A stretch of DNA of 11,122 nucleotides from Treponema sp. UBA4326 (GTDB lineage: Bacteria > Spirochaetota > Spirochaetia > Treponematales > Treponemataceae): NCBI GenBank assembly GCA_002393835.1, contig DGTW01000236.1:1-11122 (forward strand), in the 5' to 3' direction. Of this stretch, positions 1 to 6,911 are shown piece by piece (the stretch's first letter is position 1; each line of letters begins with the position of its first letter). A program made the position numbers and the translations under genes. Below the pieces are notes generated by a model that was not told the origin of the DNA, did no database searches, and saw nothing but the letters and a program-made list of their open reading frames with translations.

Positions 1-409
1 ATGCAAAATACTCCCTTTTTTCCATCATTTGTTTGCGTTTCTGCGCATACACCTCTTCAGGAATTTGTGGTGTTTGCTTTTTCGTTTGATACACAATATT
101 GTTGTCAGCAAAATATTTCTTTGCCGCCACCTCAATTTGGCTTCCAATATGCTCGTCTTCCATAAATTCCTTGAATCTGTACAAAGCGTTTATGGCAGTT
201 CGTTTGCCCTGATTGCCGAAATCTTCTTCTACTCCACCCGTGTCATACTTATGAATAATCTCGTTGATTGACTCGACAAATTGCAAATCACTCAATTGCT
301 CGCGCTCGGCAATTCTTTTTACAAATGATTTGTAGCTGCGGGCAGTAGAGTCCGCATAGTTTTTCTTTTTCGATAGATATACACAATATTGCTCTTTTAT
401 GTCTGTCAT
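1..409 (-). CDS. Hypothetical protein, N-terminal 136 residues only (3' end beyond window)
   Basis: Reading the minus strand from the ATG at 409 gives 136 codons without a stop, so the gene leaves the window at its C-terminal side. The start is well supported: AGGAGGTG at 416-423 lies six bases upstream. The peptide begins MTDIKEQYCVYLSKKKNYAD and continues with STARSYKSFVKRIAE, then GNQGKRTAINALYRFKEFM. A helical segment with spaced Tyr/Leu, then a basic Arg/Lys-rich helix and an AL-x-RF-x-EF pattern, resembles the N-terminal SAM-like domains seen ahead of the catalytic part in some tyrosine recombinases and restriction endonucleases. That resemblance is by eye and weak, and the part that would show the activity is missing. 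It starts 48 bp after the lipoprotein stop, so it may be co-transcribed with it. Function unknown. Confidence 0.75.
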   Translation of the reverse strand, partial: MTDIKEQYCVYLSKKKNYADSTARSYKSFVKRIAEREQLSDLQFVESINEIIHKYDTGGVEEDFGNQGKRTAINALYRFKEFMEDEHIGSQIEVAAKKYFADNNIVYQTKKQTPQIPEEVYAQKRKQMMEKREYFA

Positions 410-457
410 AGTTTTCACCTCCTTATGTTTCTTCTCTATGGTAAAGAAACTTACCAC

Positions 458-3358
458 TCAGTAATTTCGATAATTTGAATTGTACCAATTGAAGTTATAA
501 TATTTTTTTACAAGCAAATCTGCATTTGTTCCCCCACTGTTCATACATCCCACTCTAGTTCCTGCGTTAGAGGAGCCTAATGCATGTCCTGTATAAAACC
601 AAATACTTTCAGAGTCTTCAAATACAATGCTTGTTAAATTAGAGCACTCCCTGAAAGCATCGTAACCTATAGTTGACACAGATGCTGGAATCTCTATATG
701 CGTAAGATTAGCACAATATGAAAACGCACGAGTAGCAATAGTCGTTAATGCATTCGGAAGCCGTATCGAAGAAAAAACACAAGATTCAAAAGCATGTGCT
801 CCTATGTATGTTATAGAATTTGATAATTTAACATCAGATAGACTATGACAAGATTCAAAAGCATTATTATTTATGCTAGTCACGCTTTCAGGAATCGTTA
901 TCTCTGTAATTCCACTTGCCCAAAATGCATATTCATCAACAGTATCCAATGCAACTGGCAATAATACGTTCTTTAGAGATCTGCATCCAGAAAATGCATA
1001 ACTTCCAATGTTAGCAAGTGCAACATCAGAAATGTCTACTACCACATAAAAACTCTCAGAATCAAGTGCTTTACTCAAAAGTGTATCAGATAAATCTCTT
1101 CTAAAAAGGTGTGTGTTTGGGTCTTCATAAATGTCTGAATAAACTCTCTTAAGTTTTATATTTGAAGGAGTGTCAATAATCTTTACGAGCATAGCACAAT
1201 TTCTTCCCGTAAGTGCTTCACATGCATCTGAATACGAGAACACCCGAACTGCATGTATCAAATATGTGTTCGTACTCTCACCATCCTCTGCCGTAACCGT
1301 CAATGTCACATCTTGCTGAGTGCTGTCTAATGCTTTTATTTTTAAATTAGGATTTTTATTGCTCAATGAAATCGATGCTGTACTTTCTTTAGGAATAGCA
1401 ATAATGCTAAATGATGCTTCTACATTCGCAGAAGTACCTACGCTTTGATATTCAATATAATATTCATGAATATTCACATTGGATGCTATTTCATTACGGT
1501 CATCTGCATTGTCATAAACAGTTATTTCGTTTCCATAGAAAGACAGTCTTGCCAATTCTGCATTATTGCTTTCTTTACGTGCATATAAAGTTTTATCGCC
1601 ATAAGAACCTTTCGCAATCAGAGAAACTGCATTTCTAGAAAAACCATCATTCTCATACCATGTTCCCAAATGCTCATCATCAAAAACCGGTGGCGTTAAT
1701 GTAATTGTTTCCGTCTCTATTGTATAACTGGCAGGATTATTGGTACTGTTCGTTCCCCCGTTCAGTACATATGTAATCGAATAGGTAATCACATTCCACT
1801 TTGCATATAAAACTTTATCTCCATACGAGCCTTTCAAAATCTCTATAACGGCATTTCCCGAAAAATCTGCTCTCTCATACCAACCACCAAAACTATACCC
1901 CATTCGAGCGGGGGCGTTCAGCACAAATGTTTCCGTTTCCATGTCGTAGTTCTCTGGATTCGGCTCTTGAAGTATACCACCGTTCAACTCATAGCTAATT
2001 GCATACGCTGTTGTCGTCCATTTTGCGAAAAAAATCTTTGTTCCAAACGAGCCTTTTTCAATCTCCGTAACAGCTTTTCCAGCAAAATCTGACGTTTCAT
2101 ACCAACCGCCAAAATTATATCCGTTTTTCGCCGGTACTTTCAGTGCAAATGTTTCTGTATCTATCGTGTATGATGTCTGATATGAAGTTTCCAGGCTTCC
2201 CCCGTTCGGCACATATGTAATCGAATAGGTAAGCAGTCGCCACTTTGCGTAATACACTTTATCTTCTGCTGAATCAGCGGGTACCTCGGTAACTGCACTG
2301 CCAGAAAAGTCCGCATTTTCATACCAACCTAAAAAATCACAGCCGTTGCGAGTCGGTTCATGCAAAGGTATCGCCGCATTTTCCTTGTCATACCCGTCTG
2401 GATTTTCAGAATGATTGTACCCGCCGTCCAGCACATAGGTTACCGCATAATCATAGTGATTCCATTTTGCATAAAGCGTCACATTACTGTTCAGGTAAAA
2501 GGGAAAAGATACTTTTGTAGTCGGAGCAAAATCTCCGTTTGTGTACCAACCGCCAAAACTATAGCCGTTCTTTATTGGCTCTGACCCTTTTTCAATGCAC
2601 CATGTCGTTTGAGAGGGAAAACTCGATCCACCGTTTGACTCAAAATTGATCGTGTAATTTTTTTCCCATCGCGCATACAAAGCCATGTTTTGAGTCAATT
2701 CAAAAGGAAAAGAAACAGTCTCTGTCAGTTCCTCATCCGCATACCAAGCGACAAGCGTATATCCATCACGCGCTGACACAGGAGCGACTTTTATTGCTGT
2801 CGTTTTTTTTGCCGCAAGAGCCGTTCCACCGTTGGTGACAAAGGTTACCGTAAAAACAGGCTCCCATTTTGCATAAAAGGTCACGGGGGCGCTCACATCA
2901 TATGGAAAAGTTACGGGTTCGCCAGTAAATCCCGCATTAGTGTACCAGCCTGTCACTTCATAGCCTTTACGTTCGGTAATCGGTGATGTATAGAGATATG
3001 CCGTCATAAGCGTATTCATTTCCGTTATAGAAGTTCCACCGTTCGTTACGAATGTGACGAGAAAATTCTGCTTCCATTTTGCGTACAGTTTGATATCAGA
3101 TTTTATTTTTAACGGAAATGAATCGACTTTTTCAGTGAGCTTTGAATCCTTGTACCATGCGATAAAGGTGTAACCGTCCTTGCTTGTTTTAGGAGATTTT
3201 TCTATTTCATTTGTCCGATACGAATCAATGGAAGTGCCGCCATTCGTCTCAAAGCTGACTTGATACAATTCAGCGGCATCAATAAAAAGAGGATTGTCAC
3301 ATGAACTAAAGAAAAATGAAAGCAAAATAAAAAATATTGGAATCCCAAGTTTTTTCAT
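458..3358 (-). CDS. Surface lipoprotein with eight InlB-type B-repeats, a beta-sandwich domain and BspA-type leucine-rich repeats
   Basis: This 966-residue protein is probably lipid-anchored and exposed on the outer membrane. A hydrophobic signal ends in FFFSSC, so Cys20 is the likely lipidation site (relaxed, spirochaete-like lipobox). Residues 32-597 hold eight B-repeats (Listeria-Bacteroides/Flg_new type), each with a near-start NGG, a GY-x-F-x-GWY core and a terminal YAKW. The first four are 66-70 residues long, the last four 74. Repeat 8 is degenerate (LGTWY, YARK). Residues 598-706 look like a cadherin-like beta-sandwich domain. Residues about 780-912 hold five or so BspA-type LRRs (x-AF-x-C-x-L...I-x-IP...V-x-x-I). 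The end is rich in Tyr and Asn. The start has GAGGGGAG at 3363-3370, within the 14-bp gap to the upstream gene, indicating an operon. Such proteins commonly bind host or bacterial surfaces; the ligand here is unknown. Confidence 0.9.
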   Translation of the reverse strand: MKKLGIPIFFILLSFFFSSCDNPLFIDAAELYQVSFETNGGTSIDSYRTNEIEKSPKTSKDGYTFIAWYKDSKLTEKVDSFPLKIKSDIKLYAKWKQNFLVTFVTNGGTSITEMNTLMTAYLYTSPITERKGYEVTGWYTNAGFTGEPVTFPYDVSAPVTFYAKWEPVFTVTFVTNGGTALAAKKTTAIKVAPVSARDGYTLVAWYADEELTETVSFPFELTQNMALYARWEKNYTINFESNGGSSFPSQTTWCIEKGSEPIKNGYSFGGWYTNGDFAPTTKVSFPFYLNSNVTLYAKWNHYDYAVTYVLDGGYNHSENPDGYDKENAAIPLHEPTRNGCDFLGWYENADFSGSAVTEVPADSAEDKVYYAKWRLLTYSITYVPNGGSLETSYQTSYTIDTETFALKVPAKNGYNFGGWYETSDFAGKAVTEIEKGSFGTKIFFAKWTTTAYAISYELNGGILQEPNPENYDMETETFVLNAPARMGYSFGGWYERADFSGNAVIEILKGSYGDKVLYAKWNVITYSITYVLNGGTNSTNNPASYTIETETITLTPPVFDDEHLGTWYENDGFSRNAVSLIAKGSYGDKTLYARKESNNAELARLSFYGNEITVYDNADDRNEIASNVNIHEYYIEYQSVGTSANVEASFSIIAIPKESTASISLSNKNPNLKIKALDSTQQDVTLTVTAEDGESTNTYLIHAVRVFSYSDACEALTGRNCAMLVKIIDTPSNIKLKRVYSDIYEDPNTHLFRRDLSDTLLSKALDSESFYVVVDISDVALANIGSYAFSGCRSLKNVLLPVALDTVDEYAFWASGITEITIPESVTSINNNAFESCHSLSDVKLSNSITYIGAHAFESCVFSSIRLPNALTTIATRAFSYCANLTHIEIPASVSTIGYDAFRECSNLTSIVFEDSESIWFYTGHALGSSNAGTRVGCMNSGGTNADLLVKKYYNFNWYNSNYRNY
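1568..3265 (-). repeat. Eight tandem B-repeat coding units in two length classes
   Basis: The repeats occupy residues 32-597 of the lipoprotein. Units 1-4 (2456-3265) carry FxTNGGTS at the start and SFPF near the end. Units 5-8 (1568-2455) are 74 residues each and carry TYxxNGG, the FSG-x-AVTE segment and KGSYGDK. Units 6 and 8 also share a 22-bp identical DNA stretch (1767-1788 and 2211-2232) exactly 444 bp apart, that is, two units. Confidence 0.85.
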
Positions 3359-3372
3359 AAAACTCCCCTCTG

Positions 3373-4281
3373 CTAAAATCGGAAGCCAGAAGCAAAACCA
3401 ATGCCAAACAAGTACGGATACCCACCGCGCACAGTCGGCTCAAAATAGTATTTTCTGCCTGCAATGCGATAACCTGCTGCCAGACCCGCACTCGGAACAG
3501 GCTTTAATTCTGAATTCACAAGCAGCATATCAGCTCCTCCCTGTCCTTCAAGAAACAGTCCTGCGCTCGGTTCACCAGACGGAGAAACAGCATACCAACG
3601 GAAAACAGCAAGCGGTTCAAATGCAAAAATCGTGTTGTCGTCATTCAAAAAATCGTAACTGACGATGGTCTTTATTCCCAGAGAGAATTTTCGGGTCACA
3701 TTGTAATCAAAAGAAAGCCCGACCGCAGGGGAAATATGCGAAATCGAATTTTTGTTCGCCTCAAAAATAAGCCCGAAAGACGATTTGTAAATTTTTGACG
3801 CATGATGAAAAAGTTGTTCCGTTTTTGCCGAACGAAAAATTTCATATTTTTTGAAAAGAGCATACGCTCCACTCTCAACATCAAGCATTTTAACTTGCAG
3901 CACATAAGCATTATCAAGTTCATCAATCTGACCAAAAATGATTTTCTGCGCCCCTAATCGCTCACAAAGAGATAGAGCCGTAGCATCACTTACATAGCCC
4001 GAATACTGATAGTCAAGTTCTTCATTAATTTTATCCATGTATTGTCGAGTAACGACACGCAATGTTGAGTTTTCCATAATAAGTGCTGTCAATTGAGTCG
4101 CCAGATAATCGCTCATATCAGTCGTTTCGGATTCAAAAGACAACACTGCGAGGATTTCTTTATCTTCACAACGCGCAACAACATCACTGCCGACTGTCAA
4201 AAGCGTTTCATCAATTTCTTGTTTCGCAAAACAAGAAGCACACAGAATCATAAAAATAAAAAAAGAAAACCTGCGTTTCAT
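3373..4281 (-). CDS. CsgG/LpoB-like domain fused to a small outer-membrane beta-barrel
   Basis: A 302-residue exported protein. Residues 1-19 form a signal sequence, with cleavage possible after CFA; Cys17 could alternatively be a lipidation site. Residues 41-150 have the alternating pattern of the CsgG/LpoB fold: ILAVLSFES, then YLATQLTALI, LRVVTRQYMDKI, LCERLGAQKIIFGQI and YVLQVKMLDVESG. Residues about 183-302 are a run of amphipathic beta-strands rich in Gly and aromatics that ends in Phe (GFASGFRF), as expected for an outer-membrane barrel of roughly eight strands. A periplasmic assembly or activator domain tied to a barrel is an inference; no substrate is visible. AGGA at 4292-4295 gives a spaced ribosome site. 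The lipoprotein gene follows after 14 bp, so the two probably act together at the cell surface. A conventional promoter precedes it at 4349-4377. Confidence 0.82.
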   Translation of the reverse strand: MKRRFSFFIFMILCASCFAKQEIDETLLTVGSDVVARCEDKEILAVLSFESETTDMSDYLATQLTALIMENSTLRVVTRQYMDKINEELDYQYSGYVSDATALSLCERLGAQKIIFGQIDELDNAYVLQVKMLDVESGAYALFKKYEIFRSAKTEQLFHHASKIYKSSFGLIFEANKNSISHISPAVGLSFDYNVTRKFSLGIKTIVSYDFLNDDNTIFAFEPLAVFRWYAVSPSGEPSAGLFLEGQGGADMLLVNSELKPVPSAGLAAGYRIAGRKYYFEPTVRGGYPYLFGIGFASGFRF

Positions 4282-4345
4282 ACAACCAATTTCCTGTGCA
4301 AATGTGGCATCTCCATAAGCTAAACAAAGGTATTTCTAACTTTTA

Positions 4346-4415
4346 CTAATTTTAACGCAGTAATTAAAAACTGTCACTAATTTAAAAGCAATTTAAAGAG
4401 AAAAAATCCTAATTT
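4346..4415. promoter_or_regulatory. Three CTAATTT direct repeats, candidate operator
   Basis: CTAATTT occurs at 4346-4352, 4377-4383 and 4409-4415. The spacings of 31 and 32 bp equal three helical turns, which would put all copies on one face of the DNA. The copies touch the -10 and -35 of the leftward promoter and the -10 of the rightward one. A role as binding sites for the adjacent XRE regulator is an inference; the region is AT-rich, so chance is possible. Confidence 0.35.
4349..4377 (-). promoter_or_regulatory. Promoter of the barrel-protein/lipoprotein operon
   Basis: On the minus strand GTGACA (4372-4377, 5 of 6 to consensus) is followed by a 17-bp spacer and TAAAAT (4349-4354, 5 of 6). 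The implied transcript has a leader of about 60 bases before the ATG at 4281. Two CTAATTT repeats overlap its two boxes. Confidence 0.6.
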
Positions 4416-4420
4416 ATAAT
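4392..4420 (+). promoter_or_regulatory. Promoter of the XRE regulator, giving an almost leaderless mRNA
   Basis: TTTAAA (4392-4397), a 17-bp spacer and a perfect TATAAT (4415-4420). Only nine bases separate the -10 box from the ATG at 4430, so transcription would begin zero to about three bases before the start codon. No Shine-Dalgarno sequence is present. Confidence 0.6.
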
Positions 4421-4429
4421 CAGTATAAA

Positions 4430-4723
4430 ATGTCTTATCAGGCTGATTTTATCGCGAACTTAAAGTATTACCGTAGTTTAAAAGGATATTCACAGGCAAA
4501 ATTGGCAGAGCTCTGCGGTTGTCAAGCAGCAACAATCGGCTGCATTGAGTGTGCACGGCAATTTCCGTCATTCGATTTACTTTTTAAAATGACGGATGCG
4601 CTTGAAATTCATCCTGCTGACCTTTTTTTGCGAAATTCATCACATTCAGTTTGTAATATACGAGAAATTATGAAGTCTGAGTTTATGCCGTATGTGAACA
4701 AATTTGTAGAAGAGCACTTCTAA
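4430..4723 (+). CDS. XRE/Cro-type helix-turn-helix transcriptional regulator
   Basis: A 97-residue DNA-binding protein consisting almost entirely of one HTH_3 domain. Residues 6-66 carry the family pattern: FIANLKYYRSLKGYSQAKLA for helix 1 and the start of helix 2, the recognition-helix region QAATIGCIECAR (32-43), and the ALEIHPADLF closing helix (57-66). The tail (67-97) is short and has no recognisable ligand-binding domain. Five cysteines (29, 31, 38, 41, 75), four of them in or beside the HTH, are unusual and could allow redox or metal sensing, but this is speculative. The start is fixed because the HTH begins at once and the next ATG is far inside. It is divergent from the surface-protein operon and is the natural candidate regulator of that operon and of itself. 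Confidence 0.88.
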   Translation: MSYQADFIANLKYYRSLKGYSQAKLAELCGCQAATIGCIECARQFPSFDLLFKMTDALEIHPADLFLRNSSHSVCNIREIMKSEFMPYVNKFVEEHF

Positions 4724-4752
4724 CCAAAAATCTCTCAGAATTTAAAACAAAA

Positions 4753-4795
4753 AAAGAGGAAAAGACACCTTTATAAAAGGTCTCTTTTCCTCTTT
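4753..4795. terminator. Bidirectional terminator between the XRE gene and fabZ
   Basis: AAAGAGGAAAAGA (4753-4765) pairs perfectly with 4783-4795. After one C-C mismatch, ACCTTT (4767-4772) pairs with AAAGGT (4776-4781) around a three-base loop. The minus-strand product is followed at once by a U-rich run (TTTTTGTTTT); the plus side has TCTTTTTT a few bases later. It can end both convergent transcripts. Confidence 0.85.
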
Positions 4796-4866
4796 CAATC
4801 TCTTTTTTCCCAAAGGTCAGCTATTTAGCATATCCGTACTCCACTCTGTCTGTGCGCACAATTTTT

Positions 4867-5305
4867 TTACTTTGCGTCACCTTTTCCTACAAGGCACATC
4901 CACTCGGCTTGAGCGCATAATGTTTCACCGACGAATGCTTTGCCTGACTGAACGACCATGTTCTTGGTGCAGCGCTTGTTGGTTACTTCCATGCGGACTT
5001 TGTCGCCCGGTCGAACCTGATGCTTGAATTTGACATTGTTTACGGTCGCAAGGAAGAAGAGGCTTCCTTCGTCGAACTTTTTCTGCAAAGAAAGGGCCGC
5101 ACCGCCGCCCTGAGCCATTGTCTCAATCAAAATAACGCCTGGAACTACAGGATACTCAGGGAAGTGTCCCTTAAAGAAAAAATCCTCGTCAGTAAATTTG
5201 CGGTGGCAAACGCAGCCGTTCTCATCGTAGCTGTCGATTGAATCCACAAACAAGGAAAGGCTTACGGTGCGGCAAAAGCGACTCAATATCAGTAAATGCT
5301 TCCAT
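4867..5305 (-). CDS. fabZ: 3-hydroxyacyl-ACP dehydratase FabZ, with an apparent N-terminal frameshift
   Basis: Hot-dog-fold dehydratase that converts 3-hydroxyacyl-ACP to trans-2-enoyl-ACP in fatty-acid elongation. The catalytic motif GHFPEYPVVPGV and the downstream IETMAQ (catalytic His and Glu) are intact. The true start is the ATG at 5305, with GGAGAA six bases upstream. That frame reads MEAFTDIESLLPHRKPFL, the canonical FabZ N terminus, then goes out of phase. Continuing with FVDSIDSYDENG needs removal of one base, the C at 5251 on the plus strand. The restored protein has 145 residues, normal for the family, with His47 and Glu61. Without repair, the only in-frame ATG is at 5286; it has no ribosome site and gives 139 residues that begin with out-of-family sequence. 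This is either a sequencing error or a real lesion. It lies downstream of fabF. Confidence 0.88.
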
Positions 5306-5316
5306 AATTTTCTCCA
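5306..5316 (-). promoter_or_regulatory. fabZ ribosome binding site that decides the start
   Basis: On the minus strand GGAGAA precedes the ATG at 5305 by six bases. No comparable site precedes the internal ATG at 5286, so translation almost certainly initiates in the frame that begins MEAF and then meets the frameshift. Confidence 0.7.
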
Positions 5317-5328
5317 ATGATTTTGGTC

Positions 5329-5365
5329 ATCTCTAAAAACTCGCTTCCAGCGTTTTTTTAGAGAT
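5329..5365. other. Hairpin in front of fabZ, possible attenuator
   Basis: ATCTCTAAAAA (5329-5339) pairs perfectly with 5355-5365. An inner stem CGCT/AGCG (5342-5345 and 5349-5352) closes a three-base loop that reads GGA on the minus strand. It lies in the fabF-fabZ gap, 24 bases before the fabZ start. The U-run lies inside the stem rather than after it, so ordinary termination is doubtful. Confidence 0.5.
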
Positions 5366-5383
5366 TCCCTTTTTTATAGCAAA

Positions 5384-5491
5384 CGGGCTAGGGATTGGAG
5401 TGGCGCGTTAGCGTTCTCGGTGATTGAGCTTGTCGAAAGCACCGAGAATGGAGCGGTAGCGGAACCGCGCAAAGCCCGACGGCAAAGCCGT
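5384..5491. repeat. GC-rich nested inverted-repeat element between fabF and fabZ
   Basis: Several stems nest or follow one another: CGGGCT (5384-5389) with AGCCCG (5473-5478), GCGCG (5403-5407) with CGCGC (5466-5470), and TTCTCGGTG (5414-5422) with CACCGAGAA (5440-5448). GCGGT/ACCGC (5453-5468) is an alternative pairing, and ACGGC-AAA-GCCGT (5479-5491) follows. The loop of the third stem contains GAGCTTGTCGAAAG, a word typical of dispersed intergenic repeats. Base composition is clearly more GC-rich than the flanks. It is probably a multicopy repeat; copy number cannot be seen here. Confidence 0.55.
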
Positions 5492-5503
5492 AGCCCCCAA
5501 CTC

Positions 5504-5538
5504 CTCACTCCTAATTCCTAATTCCTAACTTCTAACTA
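5504..5538. repeat. Five imperfect tandem heptamers abutting the fabF stop
   Basis: CTCACTC, CTAATTC, CTAATTC, CTAACTT and CTAACTA follow in register and end exactly at the base before the fabF stop codon (5539-5541). Such a short array can vary in copy number by slippage. Confidence 0.6.
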
Positions 5539-6783
5539 TTACTGTACCTTTTTGAATACCAGACAGCCGTTGTGGCCGCCGAAGCCGAAGTTTGCGCTCA
5601 TGGCTACATTGACCGGCATTTCAAGCCCCTTGTTGGGTGTGTAATCGAGGTCACAGCCGCCTTCTACATCAGGCTCGTCAAGGTTGATTGTTGCAGGAAT
5701 GTATGAATCCTGAATTGCCTTAACGCAAATCATAGCCTCAAGGGAACCTGCGTTACCAAGACAGTGACCTGTCATTGATTTTGTTGAAGAAATGTGAAGA
5801 CCTTTTGCAGCCTCACCGAAAGCGATGTGGAGCATTTTTGTCTCGCCGGAATCGTTGAGTTTTGTTGATGTTCCGTGAGCGTTGTAGTATGTGACTTCCT
5901 CTGGTTTAACGCCAGCATCTTTCATTGCGATTGTCATACATTTAGCACCGCAAACTCCGTCCGGGTTGGGGGCTGTAAGGTGGTAGCCGTCTGAAGAAGC
6001 GCCGTAACCTGCTACCTCAGCGTAGATTTTAGCTCCTCGTGCCTTTGCGTGCTCATACTCTTCGAGAACGAGGATTGTTGAGCCTTCACCCATGATGAAG
6101 CCGTCTCGTTTTTTGTCGAAGGGGCGGCTTGCTTTTGTCGGGTCGTCAGCGTAGCCTGAAGAAAGGGCGTGGAGCATTGAGAAGCCTAGGTTTGCGTAAC
6201 CACACTGAGTGCTTTCTGCACCACCTGCAAGAATTACATCGTAGCGGCCAGAGCGGACTTCATCGAAAGCGTTTCCGATTGCGTCAGTTCCAGAAGCACA
6301 GGCTGTAGCGACAGTGTGTGTTGCTCCGTGGAGACCGAAAGCCATTGAGATGTTACCAGCACCCTCGTTTGGAATGAGCATAGGAATTGTCATCGGTGAC
6401 ATACGGGTCTGATTTGAGTCGAAGTAAGCCTTCATTGTGTTCTCTGTGACTTCGAGACCGCCGATACCGACACCGAGGTAAACAGAAGTATCTTCGAGGA
6501 TGTCTGCCTTTCCGAGAAGGTCAGAATCTTCGAGAGCCATTTTAGCGGCAGCAACGGCGTACTGTGTGTACAAAGCCATTTTGCGGGCAGCAGAAGAATC
6601 CATATAGTCAGCTGCCTTGAAATCTTTTACCTCAGCTGCATATTTTACCTTGAAGTTTGCATTGTCATAATGTGTGATTGTGTTGATTCCGCTTTTTCCA
6701 GCTTTGATTGCAGCCCATGTGGCATCAACTGAGTTTCCCAATGGTGAAACACATCCAAGTCCTGTTACAACTACTCTTCTCAT
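5539..6783 (-). CDS. fabF: 3-oxoacyl-ACP synthase II (KASII)
   Basis: Elongating condensing enzyme that joins malonyl-ACP to acyl-ACP with loss of CO2, in the cytosol. At 414 residues it has normal family length and is intact. The thiolase-fold Cys-His-His triad is present: Cys162 in ATACASGTDA, His303 in NAHGTST and His340 in KSMTGHCLG. The C-terminal gating motif NFGFGGHN is also present, and the N terminus begins RRVVVTGLGCVSPLG as expected. The start has AGGAGA at 6789-6794, seven bases upstream. It has its own promoter at 6912-6939 because the neighbouring genes upstream run the other way. fabZ follows after a 233-bp gap filled with repeats. In many bacteria acpP lies directly before fabF; here it does not. 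Confidence 0.98.
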   Translation of the reverse strand: MRRVVVTGLGCVSPLGNSVDATWAAIKAGKSGINTITHYDNANFKVKYAAEVKDFKAADYMDSSAARKMALYTQYAVAAAKMALEDSDLLGKADILEDTSVYLGVGIGGLEVTENTMKAYFDSNQTRMSPMTIPMLIPNEGAGNISMAFGLHGATHTVATACASGTDAIGNAFDEVRSGRYDVILAGGAESTQCGYANLGFSMLHALSSGYADDPTKASRPFDKKRDGFIMGEGSTILVLEEYEHAKARGAKIYAEVAGYGASSDGYHLTAPNPDGVCGAKCMTIAMKDAGVKPEEVTYYNAHGTSTKLNDSGETKMLHIAFGEAAKGLHISSTKSMTGHCLGNAGSLEAMICVKAIQDSYIPATINLDEPDVEGGCDLDYTPNKGLEMPVNVAMSANFGFGGHNGCLVFKKVQ

Positions 6784-6805
6784 AAAAATCTCCTGTTTTA
6801 AGTTA

Positions 6806-6821
6806 GCGGCATGGATGCCGC
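6806..6821. other. Perfect 7-bp hairpin in the fabF leader
   Basis: GCGGCAT and ATGCCGC flank GG on the plus strand. It lies 11 bases upstream of the fabF ribosome site and would form in the fabF leader RNA. The apical core is CATGGATG. Confidence 0.5.
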
Positions 6822-6846
6822 GTCAATAAAAACTAATTTAATCCTG

Positions 6847-6870
6847 CGAGTTTTTGTGCAGCAAAACTCG
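6847..6870. other. Hairpin in the fabF leader
   Basis: CGAGTTTT (6847-6854) pairs with AAAACTCG (6863-6870) across an eight-base loop. It lies between the fabF promoter and start codon and is followed by a second, longer hairpin. Confidence 0.45.
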
Positions 6871-6875
6871 TCGGA

Positions 6876-6905
6876 GTACAAAAACACACGGATGTGTTTT
6901 TGTAC
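6876..6905. other. Perfect 13-bp hairpin in the fabF leader
   Basis: GTACAAAAACACA (6876-6888) is the exact reverse complement of 6893-6905, around a CGGA loop on the plus strand. It lies immediately downstream of the fabF -10 box, at the 5' end of the expected transcript, so it could stabilise the mRNA or influence early elongation. Confidence 0.65.
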
Positions 6906-6911
6906 GACTTT

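Noticed and set aside
29..271. Plus-strand 80-codon open frame
   Set aside because: It is antisense to the well-supported minus-strand gene at 1-409, has no ribosome site, and its composition looks like a shadow frame.
427..450. Terminator after the lipoprotein gene
   Set aside because: GTTTCTT/AAGAAAC can pair over ten bases, but the stem is weak and no U-run follows, so termination is not supported.
5240..5260. Programmed ribosomal frameshift in fabZ
   Set aside because: No slippery heptamer or stimulatory structure is evident and FabZ is not known to use one, so an error or mutation is more likely.
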